From Candidatus Kouleothrix ribensis (GTDB taxonomy: Bacteria; Chloroflexota; Chloroflexia; Chloroflexales; Roseiflexaceae), in contig JADKGW010000001.1 in the NCBI GenBank assembly GCA_016722075.1, positions 3,968,001 to 4,032,000 on the forward strand: DNA of 64,000 bases, in the 5' to 3' direction. Positions 63,396 through 64,000 of this stretch are shown one piece after another. Under the pieces are notes generated by a model. The model worked only from the letters and a program-made list of their open reading frames with translations. It made no database searches and was not told the DNA's origin. Position numbers and translations under genes: made by a program. Within the stretch, counting starts at the first letter, position 1, and every line of letters begins with the position of its first letter.

Positions 63396-64000
63396 GTGCT
63401 CGTCGATCACATCTATCATGGCGACAGCATCGAAGTGCTCGGCACCCTGCCCGAGCGCTCGGTCGACCTGATCTTCGCCGACCCGCCCTATAACCTGCAG
63501 CTACAGCACGAGCTCTGGCGCCCGAACAACACGCGCGTCGACGCCGTCGACGACGAGTGGGATCGCTTCGACGATTTCGCGGCCTACGATCGCTTCACGC
63601 GCGCCTGGCTGGCCGGCTGCCGGCGCGTGCTCAAGGACACCGGCACGCTCTGGGTGATCGGATCGTACCACAATATCTACCGTGTCGGCGCGATCCTCAT
63701 GGATCTGGGCTACTGGATCTTGAATGACGTGGTGTGGACCAAGACCAACCCCATGCCCAACTTTCGCGGCGTGCGCTTCACGAATGCTCACGAGACGCTG
63801 ATCTGGGCGCAGAAGCAGCGCGGCGCGCGCTACACCTTCAACTACGAGGCGATGAAGGCGCTCAACGACGGCCTGCAGATGCGTAGCGACTGGGCCTTGC
63901 CGATCTGCACCGGCGCCGAGCGGCTCAAGCTGAACGGCGCCAAGGCCCACGCCACTCAGAAGCCCGAGGCGCTGCTCTACCGCGTGATCCTGGCCACGTC
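63396..64000 (+). CDS. ccrM: CcrM/HinfI-type beta-class N6-adenine methyltransferase (5' part)
   Basis: Starts at a GTG preceded by GGGGGAG and runs off the window, so only about 201 codons are visible. It reads LVDHIYHGDSIEVLGTLPER, LIFADPPYNLQL (motif IV DPPY), RPNNTRVDAVDDEWDRFDDF, GTLWVIGSYHNIYRVG, NDVVWTKTNPMPNFRG, RFTNAHETLIWA and HATQKPEALLYRVI (start of motif X/I). This ordering and wording match CcrM-like enzymes that methylate GANTC. It could be a solitary epigenetic regulator or part of a restriction pair beyond the window. A TAGTAT -10-like box lies about 40 bp upstream. Confidence 0.88.
   Translation, partial: MLVDHIYHGDSIEVLGTLPERSVDLIFADPPYNLQLQHELWRPNNTRVDAVDDEWDRFDDFAAYDRFTRAWLAGCRRVLKDTGTLWVIGSYHNIYRVGAILMDLGYWILNDVVWTKTNPMPNFRGVRFTNAHETLIWAQKQRGARYTFNYEAMKALNDGLQMRSDWALPICTGAERLKLNGAKAHATQKPEALLYRVILAT

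Overview
The window is GC-rich and looks chromosomal. It probably comes from a filamentous or phototrophic-type Chloroflexota (Roseiflexus/Kouleothrix-like). This is an inference from protein style: SdrD-type B-repeat surface proteins, GAF-SpoIIE phosphatases, BTAD regulators, Roadblock/LC7 proteins, a secreted protein ending in a short LYVPVVVR-like tail, and very many GC-rich dispersed hairpin repeats. Promoters repeatedly show an extended -10 of the form TGCTATAAT. No rRNA, tRNA, CRISPR array or prophage was recognised.

Layout. 1-4.4 kb: a partner-switching (Rsb-type) operon with a STAS antagonist, a kinase-STAS fusion and a membrane GAF-SpoIIE phosphatase. 4.5-15.5 kb: one giant secreted protein of about 3670 residues built from about 21 SdrD-B-like modules, containing an exact 431-bp internal repeat. 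15.9-16.6 kb: a composite GC-rich repeat element. 16.7-23.9 kb: housekeeping genes (ftsK, M19 dipeptidase, response regulator, an apt/small membrane protein/ppx operon, Roadblock). 24-29.9 kb: lipoprotein solute-binding protein, a candidate small RNA, Ntn-hydrolase, a TetR regulator with two matching operators, GNAT, and a Tat-exported CrtC-like protein. 29.9-35.2 kb: fabF, a Ser/Thr kinase and a membrane protein separated by composite repeats. 35.2-36.65 kb: an intact IS4-family element inserted in such a repeat. 36.8-42.4 kb: BTAD-ATPase regulator, small ORF, secreted alginate-lyase-like protein.

42.4-51.2 kb is an accessory defence-like locus bordered by strong palindromes. It holds a PLD-SNF2 helicase and, 37 bp downstream, a large N6-adenine methyltransferase with a C-terminal AlbA/Schlafen domain, followed by a decayed Mrr nuclease gene and a 225-bp MITE-like element. 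The predicted target-recognition part of the methyltransferase is strikingly AT-rich compared with the rest of the gene, as expected after a specificity-domain swap. This is the best candidate for an under-described system in the window.

51.2-64 kb: gyrB, a membrane protein, an AcuI-type reductase, the largest composite repeat block, a molybdopterin oxidoreductase with an in-frame REP-like insertion, a membrane protein with three L7/L12-type modules overlapping an M14 carboxypeptidase, comB, a HAD hydrolase, and the start of a CcrM/HinfI-type GANTC-class methyltransferase cut by the window end.
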